Assembly (NCBI GenBank): GCA_026724425.1 | Contig: JAIUCV010000007.1 | Span: 21,729,286 to 21,793,285, forward strand | DNA: 64,000 bases | Reading direction: 5' to 3' | DNA from: Erythrophleum ivorense | Taxonomy: Eukaryota; Streptophyta; Magnoliopsida; Fabales; Fabaceae | In this document: piece by piece, positions 1 through 13,400 of the stretch | Position numbering within the stretch: position 1 is the first letter of the stretch | Layout of the letters: every line of letters starts with the position of its first letter | Notes under the pieces: generated by a model | What the model was told of the DNA's origin: nothing | The model's database searches: none | Seen by the model: only the letters and a program-made list of their open reading frames with translations | Translations under genes and position numbers: made by a program

Positions 1-1378
1 ACTAATATTTTAATTACTTTTGTTTTATTTTAAATAACATTAATTCTCAGCTTAATTATCCTTTTATTAGGCTTTAATAATTATCTTTTTGTTAGAGCTT
101 AATAGTATCTTTTATTTTTGAGTTATTAGAAGTTATCTGTTGGGCTCTATATAAAGCCTTAACAATTCTACTAGGGTTAGGCTTGATTTGATGATGAAGA
201 TATTTTCAGATTGTCTATATCTTTCTCCTCCCCCTTTTTTTCTTCTATATCTCCCTCCTCCTCCTTTCTCTTCTTCCACCCCCCCCCCCCGGCCTTTTTT
301 TTTCTTTCTCTATTCTTTGCTATTGGTCCTACATCGACACAAGAGTGTCCCATTTTGGGCTTAATTGAATTTGAATTTGGAGTTGGTAATGGGCCAAAAC
401 AAGGCCCACAACCAAAAGCAGAAAAGTTGTAGTCTGAAGACTAAGTGTGGATTAATTGCATTTTTAGCATTTTATGGTCTTAGTTATTTTTTTAGTTTTA
501 TTTAATGTATTTCCTTTTAATACCCTTATTTTGTATTGCTGGAGTAACTTTCATTAATGGTAGAAATGTGATTTGATGCCTATGCTTAGAGGGTGGTTCC
601 AAGGCTACTATTTAAGACTCACTATCAGAAATGAAAGGCAGTTAGTTATTTTGGTTTATTCCTTCATAGAACTGCATGTTCTTGTTCTTGTTCTTCTTCT
701 CTATATCTCTAGGGTTTCATCCATTGAGTAGTAAATTCCCTACAACCTTGTATCTCTAAAATGGTGAATCATTTCTTGTATCCTTAGGGTGGTGAGTTGA
801 TTTATCTTCTTCCTATCCTTAGTTTCATTTTCACTATTGTTCATTGAGATTTCTAGTTTAGGACATCATTTTCGTGCGATTGGTTTAAGGGTTTCTGTGC
901 AAGTTTTTGAACATTTAATAAGTCATTATCATGTTTTAGAATCTCAACTTTCACCTTGTTTTGGAATCACTCCAATATGAGTTTTCTAGAGCGAGATACG
1001 TTTGTTTCAAGTTGGTGACATTTCAGACTCTCTAGATCCGATTTTGACAAGGACATCTCCTTTCCTCTCTTTTTCCAGCATCATACATCAATTAATTATT
1101 GTTGATCTATTGTTCTATACCAAGTCCTTTTTTAGAATTATATATTTTATTAATATCTTATATCTTTGGGATTATTAACATGAGTTACTTAACTATTCTT
1201 TCCAAGAATAAGCCAACAAAAATAGAACTCAACAAAGCAACAAATGACATTTAACAATTCAATGTTCTTCGGACTTTCGGAATATGTAAATTCCCATCCG
1301 TGTTACTTCAGAAGCTAGAGGACTCAGAGAAAACAGCAAGAATTCCAAATTTCATGTAAAAATACTAATCATGCATAC
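1..1378 (-). other. Intron 10 of the MEE44-like gene (left part), with LTR-like debris
   Basis: No further exon of the host gene is recognisable on the minus strand here, so the intron probably runs off the window. Positions about 1-1070 look like retrotransposon LTR debris: a TATA-like CTATATAAAG near 149, a polypyrimidine tract at 216-315 and a leader-like sequence around 660-850. No paired LTR or coding domain is present, so this is a weak call. Confidence 0.4.
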
Positions 1379-1498
1379 CAAACAGTAGGAACTTAAGCCA
1401 CCAGAATAGGACTGATCAAGGCTTCGATCTGCCAAGAACTGTTTTAGTACCAAAGCAAGAGGTGTAACAGCAGGAAATTGTTCCGTCAGCCCCTTAAC
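1379..1498 (-). CDS. MEE44: MEE44-like exon 10 (substrate-binding domain start)
   Basis: The 40-codon exon reads VKGLTEQFPAVTPLALVLKQ, then a conserved FLADRSLDQSYSGGLSSYCL stretch typical of the PAP/OAS1 substrate-binding core. The acceptor is CCTATAG and the donor GTATGC. It is separated from exon 9 by 7083 bp, yet joins it in frame exactly as in relatives. The next exon is not recognisable in 1-1378. Confidence 0.92.
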
Positions 1499-4400
1499 CT
1501 ATAGGCAGCAATATAATCATTGTGGTATTGATCAATCAAAAACAAAGCAGACATCAATGTTACAATTGTTGCAAGAGATTGGATCGCAAGTTCCTTAACA
1601 GCAAAACTAACAAACCAACACTAAAACCAAACCACCATAATTAGAAATCAACATCAATCAACTTGGTGACAACAAAAGCAGAACTTAGCCCCCCCTCCCC
1701 AAAAAAATAAAAATAAAAAGCAGAGATCAATTTTTTTTTCTTTCTGTTTTACTCTTATGCGGAAGCTAGGGTTGGGATTCAAGATACATCCTGCTTGTGC
1801 TCTAATACCAATCTTGAAGTTTGTATTTGGCAAAACTTAGGGGCTGAAGAAAAATACACTCCTGCTCTACGTACCTTTATTTGTAATACTCTGAACTCTG
1901 AAAACATAATTTAACTACAAGATACTCCTAGAGATAAAAATAATTACAAAGCAATCTGAAAATAAATAACTCTCCTACCTTTAGAATAAAACTAGAGGAT
2001 AGAGATAACTAAAGCCACACTAAAAGATAATTCTTTAACACTCCCTCTCACTTCATAAGACTTACCCTACAAGATTTGATAGGTCTTTCAACAAACCTAA
2101 ACAGCATTTTTATACTATATAACAGGTTAAAGGCAGAAAATATGTCCATTCTAAGGTCAGTACTATATGCAGATTAGTTATAAACATTCACCAGTAATAT
2201 GCACCACATTAATTAGATAATAATAAAAGGTAAATATTTAAAGAAGCAATTATAAAGAATAAAATCTTAAACAAAAGTTTAACAATGTGCCAACAATAAT
2301 AGGACCAAATAAACTAATTGAAAATTTTACTCTGTCAAGCTAAAACAGATCATGCTCATAAATTTTTATGTTGATAAAAATTCAATTATGCTCTACTATT
2401 ACACAAATATGATTTCTTTGGGTAGAATTCAGTTTACCACCCAGCAGTTTACCTCATTTTCACTTTGTTACACTACAGTTCCAAATATATCATTCTACTT
2501 CTCACCCCTATGTTTTATTTATTTTTAGGTGGTATCCCTTATGGTTTATTATGACAGTGTTGAAATGTAAATATTTAACATATGCTTTATTATATTTTTG
2601 GTAGGTTATAATTTTGTAATTAATAGGACAATATATTCTGATCTTCTGTAATTAGGCTGATATTCTGTATTTATTGGTCATCAATGTTTTGTCTTGTATG
2701 TCTTCTTGTAAATACAAAATCTTATGTAGATCAAACTCACTGGCTACATTTTTCTCTCAATAGTTTTCTATTGTTTCTCTCTTGATATGGTATCAAAGTC
2801 ATTCTTTTGTCAACTCCTTCCCTGCCAGTGACTGTGCGTAATTCCAATCACTATGTTGTACCAATTTCTGAACATGCACCCCATCAGCCTTCTCAAACGC
2901 CACCAATCAAGAAACACCTGGACCTTGCTAGTTCATGGTTCTTACCCTTGCTAGTTTGAGGACAGACTTTGCTCCTATTTGTGATCAAATTCTAAGTCCT
3001 GACATTCCATCTCTTGACAATGTTCTTGCCCGATTGCAATAGTTGACTATTTTGCATAATGAAGTTGTGCCACCTGAGGCTTCTATATTTGCCTCACAAC
3101 ATAATAACTGCAATCAGAATCAAGGACATGGAGGACAAAACATTGGTGGACGCATATGTGGACAACGACCTCACTGCACTTATTATAACAAATTACGTCA
3201 TACACGCGATGATTGTTATTCTCATGGTTCTCAAAATTGGATCGGACTTACCGATTTGACCAAGAACCAATCCTTGGTTTGGTTCAATTAGTTAGAAAAC
3301 TAGTCAAATAAAGAACCAATCAAAAACTAATCAAACTAGTCAAAAATCGACTAAACCGATCAAAATCGAACCTATCAAAAACCTATTTGAACCAATCAAC
3401 GACATTTTTCTTCTTTTTTTTTAAAGATTTTTTCTTATATAATAGAATAGTTCATCCTAAATAAATTTAACAAATAAAAAAAAAGTACTGTAAAAAAGAG
3501 GGAGTTGAAATATAGACAAATTAAAAAATAGAGAGAGAGAGAGAGAGAGATATAAAGAGAATAAAAAAGAAAAAATGCACATACTTAGCTATTTTCAGTA
3601 CTTGCTCTCCATTATATCTCATCTCCTAATAATATTTTTCTCAAATATTAAAGTGTTTGATTAAAATTACTATTTTTTTTTTCAAAAAAAATTTATGATA
3701 AGTGAAATCTTAATACAATTTGAAAACTTAAATTTTAATATTACATACTCTAAACTTTTAATCATAGGTCGTTTTTGTTTTTCCAAAAAAAAAAAGATTT
3801 CTTTAATATTTTAAAAGATATTGAATTAGTAATCAAATATTTAAAATCTACTAATAGTTATTTGTAACATTAAAATTTTAATATATAAAATTTTTAAAAT
3901 ATATATTTAATTATTACCAATTTGACCAATAAATTGTGAACTGATGTCTCCACTGATTTAATAACCAATCCAATTTTAAAAATATTAGTTATTCTTTACA
4001 TGATTGTTCCAAGATGGCCAATGCCGCTGTAACAAAGAATGTCAATGTTCCTCAAATAAGTGATCCCCTATCAATCACTTTATTTAGAGCCAACTATAAT
4101 ACCTTCTTACAATATTAGGCCACTAAACATGCCGCCACATCCACTGTATCTTCTGTACAAACTAGTAATTTTGTAGCCTGTCTCTCACAGTCCTCCTCTT
4201 TAGACCTTGGATTATTGACTCCAATGCTTCTAATCATATCTCTAGTAATCCACATCTTTTCTCACATCTTGATACTTCTTCTTCACTTCCTACTACTCTT
4301 GTTAATGGTTCTAAAACAGTTGTCAAAGTATTGGTCAAACTTGACCACTTCCTTCCTTACTCTTAACTTCTGTCCTTTCTCTTCCTAACTGCCCCTTTAA

Positions 4401-7400
4401 TATTGTTTCAATTAGCAAACTCAGTTAAACACTTGACTGTGCTTTCACCTTTCTTGATTCATCTGTGATTAAACAGGATCAACATATAGGGTAGACAATT
4501 GGCACCAAGCATAAATCTAATGGAATCTATCACCTATCTATGCCGACATCTCCAGTTATCTGTGCATTTTCAGGTTCTCCGGAGTTGCTACATTATCATT
4601 TAGGTCATTCTAGTCTTAATAAACTTCAGCAAATAATGTCTAGTCTCTCACCTTTGCCTTCTTTAAATTAGGAGTCATGTCAATTGGATAAACATTCTCA
4701 TGTCTCTTTTTTCTAAAAGCAATAACACTAGAATTGTCTCTCCTTTCTCTCTTATCCACTCTGATATTTGGGAACTAGGTCATACTTGTTCCATTTTGAG
4801 TTTTCAATACTTTGTCACTTCTATTGATGATTATTCTCATTGTACTTGGTTATTTTCAATGAAAAATGATTTTGAATTATTCTCTATTTTTTAACAATTT
4901 TGCAATGAGATTCATAATCAATTTGGCAATTCTATCAAAAGTTCCCATAGTGATAATACACATAAATATTTCTTAGCTCTTTTCAAAAATTTCATGATTT
5001 TACCGAGCATACTTGATCAATCCTCTTATACTTCTCAACAAAATGGAGTAGCAGAACATAAAAATGGCTATCTCATTGAAACATCCCACTCTTTATTGCT
5101 TCATTACAATGTTCCTTCTTGCTTTTAAGGGAATGTTGTTCTCACTGCATGTTATTTGATCAATCAGATACCTTCCTCTATATAACAAAATCGGGTCTCA
5201 TTCTATTCTATTCCCTAATAAACTTTTGTATCATCTTCCTCCCTATGTTTGGTTGTACTTGCTTTGTCCACCATTTAACTCCAAAACGAGATAACCTACC
5301 TGCTAAATCCTTCAAGTGTGTTTTCCTAGGTTACTCTTATCTCAAAGAAAGGTACCAATATTATTCTCCCAACATTAATTGCTACTTCATGAAAATTGAT
5401 GTTACCATTGTTGAATCTACACTTTTTTATTCTTCGACCCATTCTCATGATTCTCCTAATATCATTGATGTCCTTCCTGTCCCATCCTTTGATCATAGTC
5501 CTCCTTCATTGGTTGACTTTTGATTCTACTATCTCCTCTGCACCAACCCCACTTATCACTCCTACAAAGTCTATAGATGTCCTTGTTGATTCACACATAG
5601 CTCCAATGCCTGCCCTTACTCCAGATCTAGCTCCTAATGATGGTTTTCCCATTGCCATTCGCAAAGGTATTCGCTCTTCTCGTAATCCCCATCATATTTA
5701 TAATTTTTTGAGTTACCATTATTTGTCATCACCCTACTATGCTTTTGTATCCTCTTTGTCCTGTATTTCTATTCCACAAACTACCTAGGTGGCTCTTCCT
5801 CATCCTGGGTGGAGACAAGTTATACTTAAGGAAATGCAAGCAATGCAGTCAAATGGCACCTGGGAGCTTGTCCACTTACCACCTGATCAATTTGCAATCG
5901 GTTGTAGGCGGGTTTACAATGTTCAAAATGGCCCTGATGGTAATATTGATCTTCTTGAGGCACACCTTGTCGCTAAAGGCTACACCCACATTTTGGCTTG
6001 GATTACAACAACTTTTTCCTCGATGGCCCAGATTGCTTCCACCTATGGTCTTATCTATTGCTACTATTCAGGACTAGCCCCTTTATCAGCTTGACATAAC
6101 AATACCTTTCTTCATGGTAATCTTCAGGAGAAAATCTACATGAAGCAACCACTTGGGTTTGCTGCTCAAGGGGAGTCTGGATTAGTCTATAAGTTACATC
6201 GATATATTTGTAAACTCAAACAATTACCACGAGCTTGGTTTGCAGATTTAGCAATGCTGTCCAACAATTTGGGATGATTAGAAAGAAAGCCAATCACTCT
6301 TTATTTTATATGTATCGAGCTTCTAACCACTGCATATTTATAGTTGTCTATATTTATAATATTATTATCACCAGCAATGACCAAGATAAAATCTCTCAAC
6401 TTCAATAGCACCTTCTTGATCATTTTCAAACCAAGGATTTGGACAAATTAAAATACTTTTTGGGCATTGAGGTAACTTAATCAAGTACTAGGATAATAAT
6501 CTCTTAGAGAAAGTATGAACTAGATATTCTCGAAGAAATTGGCATGTTAGATTGTCGCTTAGTTGATATTTTTATGGATCCTAATATTAAACTTATATCT
6601 GAATAAGGGCAGCCTTTGATAGATCCTAGTAGATATCAGCAATTAGATGGAAAATTGAAATATCTTACCATCACTCGATCGGATATCTCCTTTATTGTGA
6701 GCATTGTAAGCCAATTTTTACAGTCAACATGGACTAGTCATTGGGATGCAATAACATGCATTCTCAAGTATATCAAAGGAGCTCCTAGGAAAGACTCACT
6801 ATATGAGGATTATAAATATACCCAAGCAGTTCGATATACTGATACAGATTAGGCAAGATTTCCTATAGATCGAGAATCTATTACAAGTTATTGCATTTTC
6901 ATTGGGGGAAATCTTGTATCTTGGAAAAGTAAGAAACAAGATGATGTAGCCCAATCTAGTGCCAAAACAAAATACCATGCCATGACATTTGCAACGTGTG
7001 AACTAATGTGGATGAAACAATTACTTCAAGAACTCATATTTGGAGATTCAAGCAAGATGACAATAATTTGTGATAATCAAACTACTTTACATATTGCATC
7101 TAATCCTGTCTTTCATGAGAGAACTATGCATATTAAAGTTGACTACCATTTTATCAGAGGGAAGATACTATCTAAAAGTCTTATCACCAACTATGTTAAC
7201 TAGAATGATCAGTTCACTAACATTCTTACTAAAGCATTATGGGAACCATGCATCTCTTACATTTGTAACAAGTTTGGTGCATATGATTTATATGTTCCAA
7301 CTTAAAGGGAAATGTCAAAATGTAAATATTTAACATGTGCTTTATTTTTTAATTTTTGATAGGTTATAATTTTATAATTAATAAGGCAATATATTCTAAT

Positions 7401-10400
7401 ATTCTGTAATTAGTGTAATATTCTGTATTTATTAGTCATCAATGTCTTATCTTATATGTCTTCCTATAAATACAAAATCTTACGTGGGTCAAATTCACTA
7501 ACTACATTTTTCTCTCAATAGTTTTCTAATTTTTGTCTCTTTATAGACATCACTTAGTCCCTTCATGCTACTGTTCCATCAATTTGTTACCAACAAAGTC
7601 ACGACTGGTATGTGCATACAAGTTTATTCTTCTACTGTGTATTTTATCCAGTTGTCACTTAGCCCCCCCCCCCTTGAGCTATTTTTCCATAATTTGCTAA
7701 ATGATGTGAGTGGCATAGGCACACTAAAAGTTTATCATTCTACTAGCCCATTTGCTAATGACAAAGTCACATGAACGGCACATGTGGGTTGAGAAGTTAG
7801 AGATCCAATACAAGGCACTGTGTCATTAATTGATGTGACCTAATATCTTGGAAGAGTAAAAAGCCCATATTGGAAATCAGAACAGACATCAAATTTGCAT
7901 ATAGAGCTAACTTTGTAGAGAAAAAGTTGGAAGAACAAGGATTAGTCATTTCATCATCTATAATTGTATCATGCTGCATGTAATCCAATTTCTCATGAAG
8001 GGGAGAATCACAATGAAGATAACCGTCCTTTTCCTCAGGAGAACCTCTAACAAAGCTATTAAAGCACTTCACATAACATGTATGTTCCAGTTTGAGTTAA
8101 CACAGCATATAGATATATTGTGGCTTCAGCACGGTATAAATTCTTTTCTTTATCTTCTTATCAGAGAAGAATTTAAAAAAAAAAATTAGGCAACCTCAGT
8201 GATATGAATCCAATTCTTTTTATGAAACCCAAACATTTGACTCTTAAAGCTTTCCTTCCAACATATCACCTGCAAATTTCCTTGAATAACTCTTCGGGGC
8301 TTTTTAGACAAGCAAATAGGATATGCTAGTCTGTTACAATTATTTAATCATATAAAAGCTTTAGAACACTTCTGCTTTTCCTCAACTATAAGATGGACAG
8401 CATTAAAATTATTTAATCATACCAAAGCTTTAGAACGCTTTTTCTTTTCCTTGACTAAAAGATGGATAGCTTGACATGGGGAATAACTGATATACAAAAT
8501 AGAAGGCCATCACATTTATCCGTTTTTCCTTTTTGGGCCACTCACATTAACGGTTAAAGTGCTATAATCAAAAGAAGTTACCAGTTCTGAAGTTTGGAGT
8601 CCCGTATGTGAGGGGGTTTTGAAGCTGATGTCAAGACGTACTGATTTGGAATCCTTCATGGTGTCAGAACTTATTTGGGAGCATTTTGGCAATACTGACT
8701 CTTCTAAATGAATCATATCAGAATAAACAACATTGCCTTGCTCAACAGCTGTACAAGTTGGCTTCTCGTTGGGTGATTGTAAAATAGGAGCAGAAGAGGT
8801 GATAACATGATAAGGAACTTCCACCACAAGCATAATAATAGGTATCTAAAAGAAAAGGGAACAAAATGAGAACATATAAGACATTAAGATAGGATTATAT
8901 TAACAAGTCAACAGAAATAAAACTTAAAAAGAGATGTTACAGCAGTATTCTCCACTGTCTTCAGAGAATCATTTTTTACCCAATCCTGATTGGTAAGATA
9001 CCTAGCTGCATGCTGGCATAGCAACACAGTTAAGTGTCAATTTCGTGACAAGCTAAAACAAAACCAAAAGAACTGCATTAACAGAAGAAAGATGAGTAAG
9101 TACAGAAAATTAGCTTAGAATATCCTTCTAATCATACCATAAGTAGAAGGCAAACTAGAAACATGATCGAAGTACATCAAAACAATAAACTCTTCAAGCT
9201 TGTTGAATGTCTGTTCAAAAGCAAACCTCAAACAGACAGAGATCAATGATCATGGTATGGAAAAATGTACATAATGCGTTTGATTGATTATAAAGAAAAA
9301 TACATATTCTCATGTCTCAAATTTAGGATAGCCATCCTGATGACATGTCTGTCTGAAGATAGGATTTAGGTCCACACCCTCAATTCCATAGACTGAATTT
9401 TTTCTTTAAGAAGACTTTTTATTAGAGAGAATTATGGACATATTCACCATCAAACACCACTTCATCCCAAAGGCTTAATCTGTTAGGCAGGAGCAGGTCC
9501 ATGAGTAAAAGCCCTTTGGCTTCAAACACAGATTAAACGTAGACCCACCATAACTTGTGTGAAAATTTAATTTAATTATGAGAATGGAAGCAGAAAGGAT
9601 CAAACTCCTCAGTACTTGGACAAAGTGACTTTGATACTATGTCAAGGACTATTTCATCTCGGAAGCTTATGTTTTAAGGAGATAGCCCTTAATTTATTCT
9701 ATTAATATCTCGAACATACACAACTAAATAGTTTTAAATGAAATTCCTAAGAATATGTACAGGCTCCCATGATTTTTCTATCTTCCCTCACTTCACCTTA
9801 CGTTATTTCCATTTCTTCCAGAGTATCAAAGCCAGTGTTTTAAACTTAGTAGGGGAGAAAACAAGCAATGAGCTGACAAGTAATAGAGCAGTGCCCTCAT
9901 AATCTTTCATTATAACTACGACAAATTCTATAACTTAATACAGATGTTACACAGGTAGGCATGGAAGCACAAAGTGTAAGAATGATATCCCATAGTTTAT
10001 TGAAAATATACCTGAAGACAAGTTTCTTTGATACCATTGCGGCCCTCAAGTATTCCAGCTTCTTTTATGGGTTCCTAAATCATTTTATTTCAAATTAAAA
10101 AAAAGGGAGTAATTTCACTGAAATAAAAGCACAAAAAGTACAACAGAAGAAAAAGAGGAAAAATTACCAGGTTTCTCACAGGAGGGAGGCAAACCACAAG
10201 GTCAACATCACTTGTTGGAAGGGCCATACCAGTCGAATTAGAACCAAATATGTTTGTCCTGGACCTGGGCCAAAGAACTTGCAGAGACCGGGTAACTTTC
10301 TTGACAGCCCAATTGACGTAAGGTTTCCTAGACATGTTCTCTGCAGCAACCTTGGATTGCATCATATCATGCAAAGAATAAATGTCAAGTAATATGATGA

Positions 10401-13400
10401 AACCCAAACAAATACTCTAGAAATTATATGAAAAATACTGGAATTAATGGAACTAAAACAGCAAAACAGGGGTAGAATTGCCTTTACACAGAAACAGAAA
10501 CTATGCAGGAAAATAGAAATCACTCTTTAGCTATTCAAGACGCTAGATATCTCTAGAACCACTCTAAAATTCTTCCATGCTTATTCTTCACCTAAAACCT
10601 CTTTTTATCAATCCCTCCCTGACAAGCTTCTTCTAGAAACTCCTACCAAAAGCCAACACACGTCCCACCCTTGCGGTCCAGGTTAGTTACACATTTTTCC
10701 TCACAGAATATCTTTTGCTTACTCCCCTGCTTGTATTTTTTTAGAATATACCCAGGGCACATCATAATATTAGTAGAATCTTGTGTCCTGTGGGGCTAAA
10801 TTAGTAGAATACTCTGTCCTATGAGGCCAAATTAAGAAATAAAACTTTCTACTATGGGTCGGAAATATGGACCAGAGTACCAGACTTGCTGATTCAACCA
10901 GATGAAATCGGGACCAGTCCAAGCATCAGTCCAATCACCATTATTAAACCAGAAACGCCTATATTGGTGAAAGATAGCGCGAACCAGACAGTTTTGAGCA
11001 AACTAGTTTACCCACCACTGTTTGGTCTAGGAGTGTTCATTGAGTTGGCTTAAAATTTCTTCAACCCACTATTCACAAGTGAGATTGTGGATTTAAACAA
11101 TTTCAACCTGTGGGATTTCCAATCAATTAAGGGATTTCGAATTTTCTATTGAATCTCAAAATTCATTAGGATATTAATCTATATTTATGGTCTTGTCTGA
11201 GACAGTCAACCATGGTGCTTTATTACTGATTGTACAGTTTGTTTTCTTTCAAATTTTTTCCTCATAAGTTGACCAAATATCAAGGAGCTTTTAATCCTCC
11301 TCTGATTCAGTTCCTCTTGTATATATTAGCTCAAATACCCTGTTTGTAAGCATATCAATAAGAAAAGAATTTTTCCAGACACTTATCTATTAATTGCAAA
11401 AATTATCTTCATGGTATTAGAGCAATACCTCTGATCCAGATCCATTTTTCCTACACGCCACCCACCAATCTCCTCAAATGTCGCCTATCAGTCAACACCC
11501 ACTGCTGGAGCACCAAATGACATCACGCACACCAATTGATCACTTTCACTCCTTGCCCACGCACTGGCACATGACAGCACGTGCAGCCACCTCTCCAACC
11601 ACTGTTAGCCCAGAACCCATCACCCGCCTCTACTCTCTCCAACCCAGCCCTTCAATTTCTATGATTGGGCCTTGTTCGAAGTGTTTGGGGCTCTCTCCAT
11701 TTTCCTGAATTATCCCTCTGTTTTCCAACCATCATGCAAGCAAACCCTCTGGGTTAGATGTGTCAACTCAAGTTGCAGCAACAAATAGCACTTTTCAGAT
11801 CATCATTGGCCACAATTTGAATGGCTCAAATTATCTCCAATGGGCCAAGTCAGTGATGATTTCTGTTTCAGGCAAGGGAAAGGAGAAGTATTTCACTGGA
11901 GCTGTTGTTCCTTTAAAAGAAACAGATCCCAAATATCCAACTTGGAGAGCAGAGAACAATATGGTTCAGTCCTGGTTAACCAACTACTATGGACACAAAG
12001 ATTGGTCGAACCTTCTTGTTCTACAACACTGCTCAAGAAGTTTGGTAGGCTGTGAAGGAGACCTACTCAGATCAAGATAACATATCTGAGTTATTTGAAA
12101 TCAAGGAAAAGTTGGACGACCTCAAACACAGAGATCTCTCTATGATCCAATATTACAATGACCTCAACTATCTGTGGCAGCAACTAGATATGTTTGAAAA
12201 CCCAGATTGGTCATGTTCTGAAGATGCTAAGAGATATAAAGAGTTAGTTGAGAAAGAGGATTTTTAAATTCCTCCTTGGTCTTAACAAATCTCTAGGTGC
12301 TGTGAGAGGGAGAATACTTGACCTGAAACCTCTACCATCAATCGGAGTGTCTTCTCTGAGGTTCATAGTGGAGAAAGTCGAAGGAAGCCGATGCTAGTTG
12401 CTGCCACCACTGTTGGTGGAACCATTTCTAAAGGTTCTACCTTGCCATCCAGAAACAAAACTCACCATGGAGATAACAAACATAAGAAGGGGAGACTTTG
12501 GTGTGACCATTGTGAGTGCACTAGTCACGTTGCCACTTCTGAAGGACCTGAAAAGGATTCCTCAAGATCTGCCTTGTTCAACAAAGAGCAAATACAGTGG
12601 CTTCAAAAACCCTTCAATCCAGATTCTTCAACAATACCCTGTTGCTTTTGGTTCTACAGCCCAAAAAGGTATAATTTTGAATGCCTGTCATACTAAGGCC
12701 CAAGGAGAGATAGAGAAGCTCCAAACACACCTCAATCTGGGTTCTTCAATAGTACCCATTGTTGCTTCTCGTTCTATGACCCAAAAAGGTATAATTTTGA
12801 ATGCATGTCATACTAACGTCGAAGGGACTAATTGCTGGATAATAGACTCCAGTGCATCAGATCATATGACTGAAGACGCATCTTTCTTTCATGAATATAA
12901 TACTTGCTATGACAAATATAAAGTCAAAATTGCAGATGAGACCTTATCTAACGTAACAGGCATTGGCAAGTTGTTATTTCAAATGATTTTACTCAGAATT
13001 CAGTTTTTTTTTTTGGTGCCAAATCTGTCATGCAACTTACTGTTAATCAATAAACTCACTCAAGACTTGAAATGTATTGCTAAATCTTCTCCTTTTAGGT
13101 GTTTCTTTCAGGATTTGGATTTAGGGAGGACAATTGGCAATGCTACAGCACATGAAGGCTTATATCCACTTCAATGCAACAATAAAATTCAAAATTCCTA
13201 TGCCAATAATGCTGAAATATTAGAAGAGGATAAGGTTATGTTATGGCACAAACACCTTGGTCACTTAAACTTTATGTAAGTGGAGAAATTGTTCCCTTCC
13301 TTGTTTATCAATAAAAACCCAAAATTGTTTCAATGTGAAGTGTTTCATCTTTCCAAACACTGTCACAGTACCTATCTTGCCTATAAATATAAACCTTCTC

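Larger units (their letters stand above)
3043..7203 (+). pseudogene. Copia A gag-pol remnant
   Basis: The gag part is mostly missing. A zinc-knuckle piece (CTYYNKLRHTRDDCY, 3166-3222) runs into the MITE and resumes at 3996. The protease remnant WIIDSNASNHIS lies near 4210; the usual DSG is changed to DSN. Integrase pieces lie near 4575-5330 (YHLGHSSLNK, HSDIWELGH, QQNGVAEHKN), RT pieces near 5790-6500 and RNase H near 6840-7203 (ICDNQTTLHIASNPVFHERT). In-frame stops and shifts occur throughout, so the element cannot encode a functional polyprotein. Confidence 0.88.
2558..7545 (+). mobile_element. Copia element A: old, degraded Ty1/copia LTR retrotransposon
   Basis: Two diverged LTRs (2558-2787 and 7313-7545) share most of their sequence, starting TGTTGAAATG and TGTCAAAATG. 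They are flanked by GACAG (2553-2557) and GACAT (7546-7550), a 5-bp target duplication with one mismatch. A tRNA-iMet-type primer site TGGTATCAAAGTC follows the left LTR. The interior keeps all copia domains in order (zinc knuckle, protease, integrase, RT, RNase H) but is full of stops and shifts. Element A sits in intron 9 of the MEE44-like gene in antisense orientation and carries a 765-bp MITE insertion. Confidence 0.9.
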
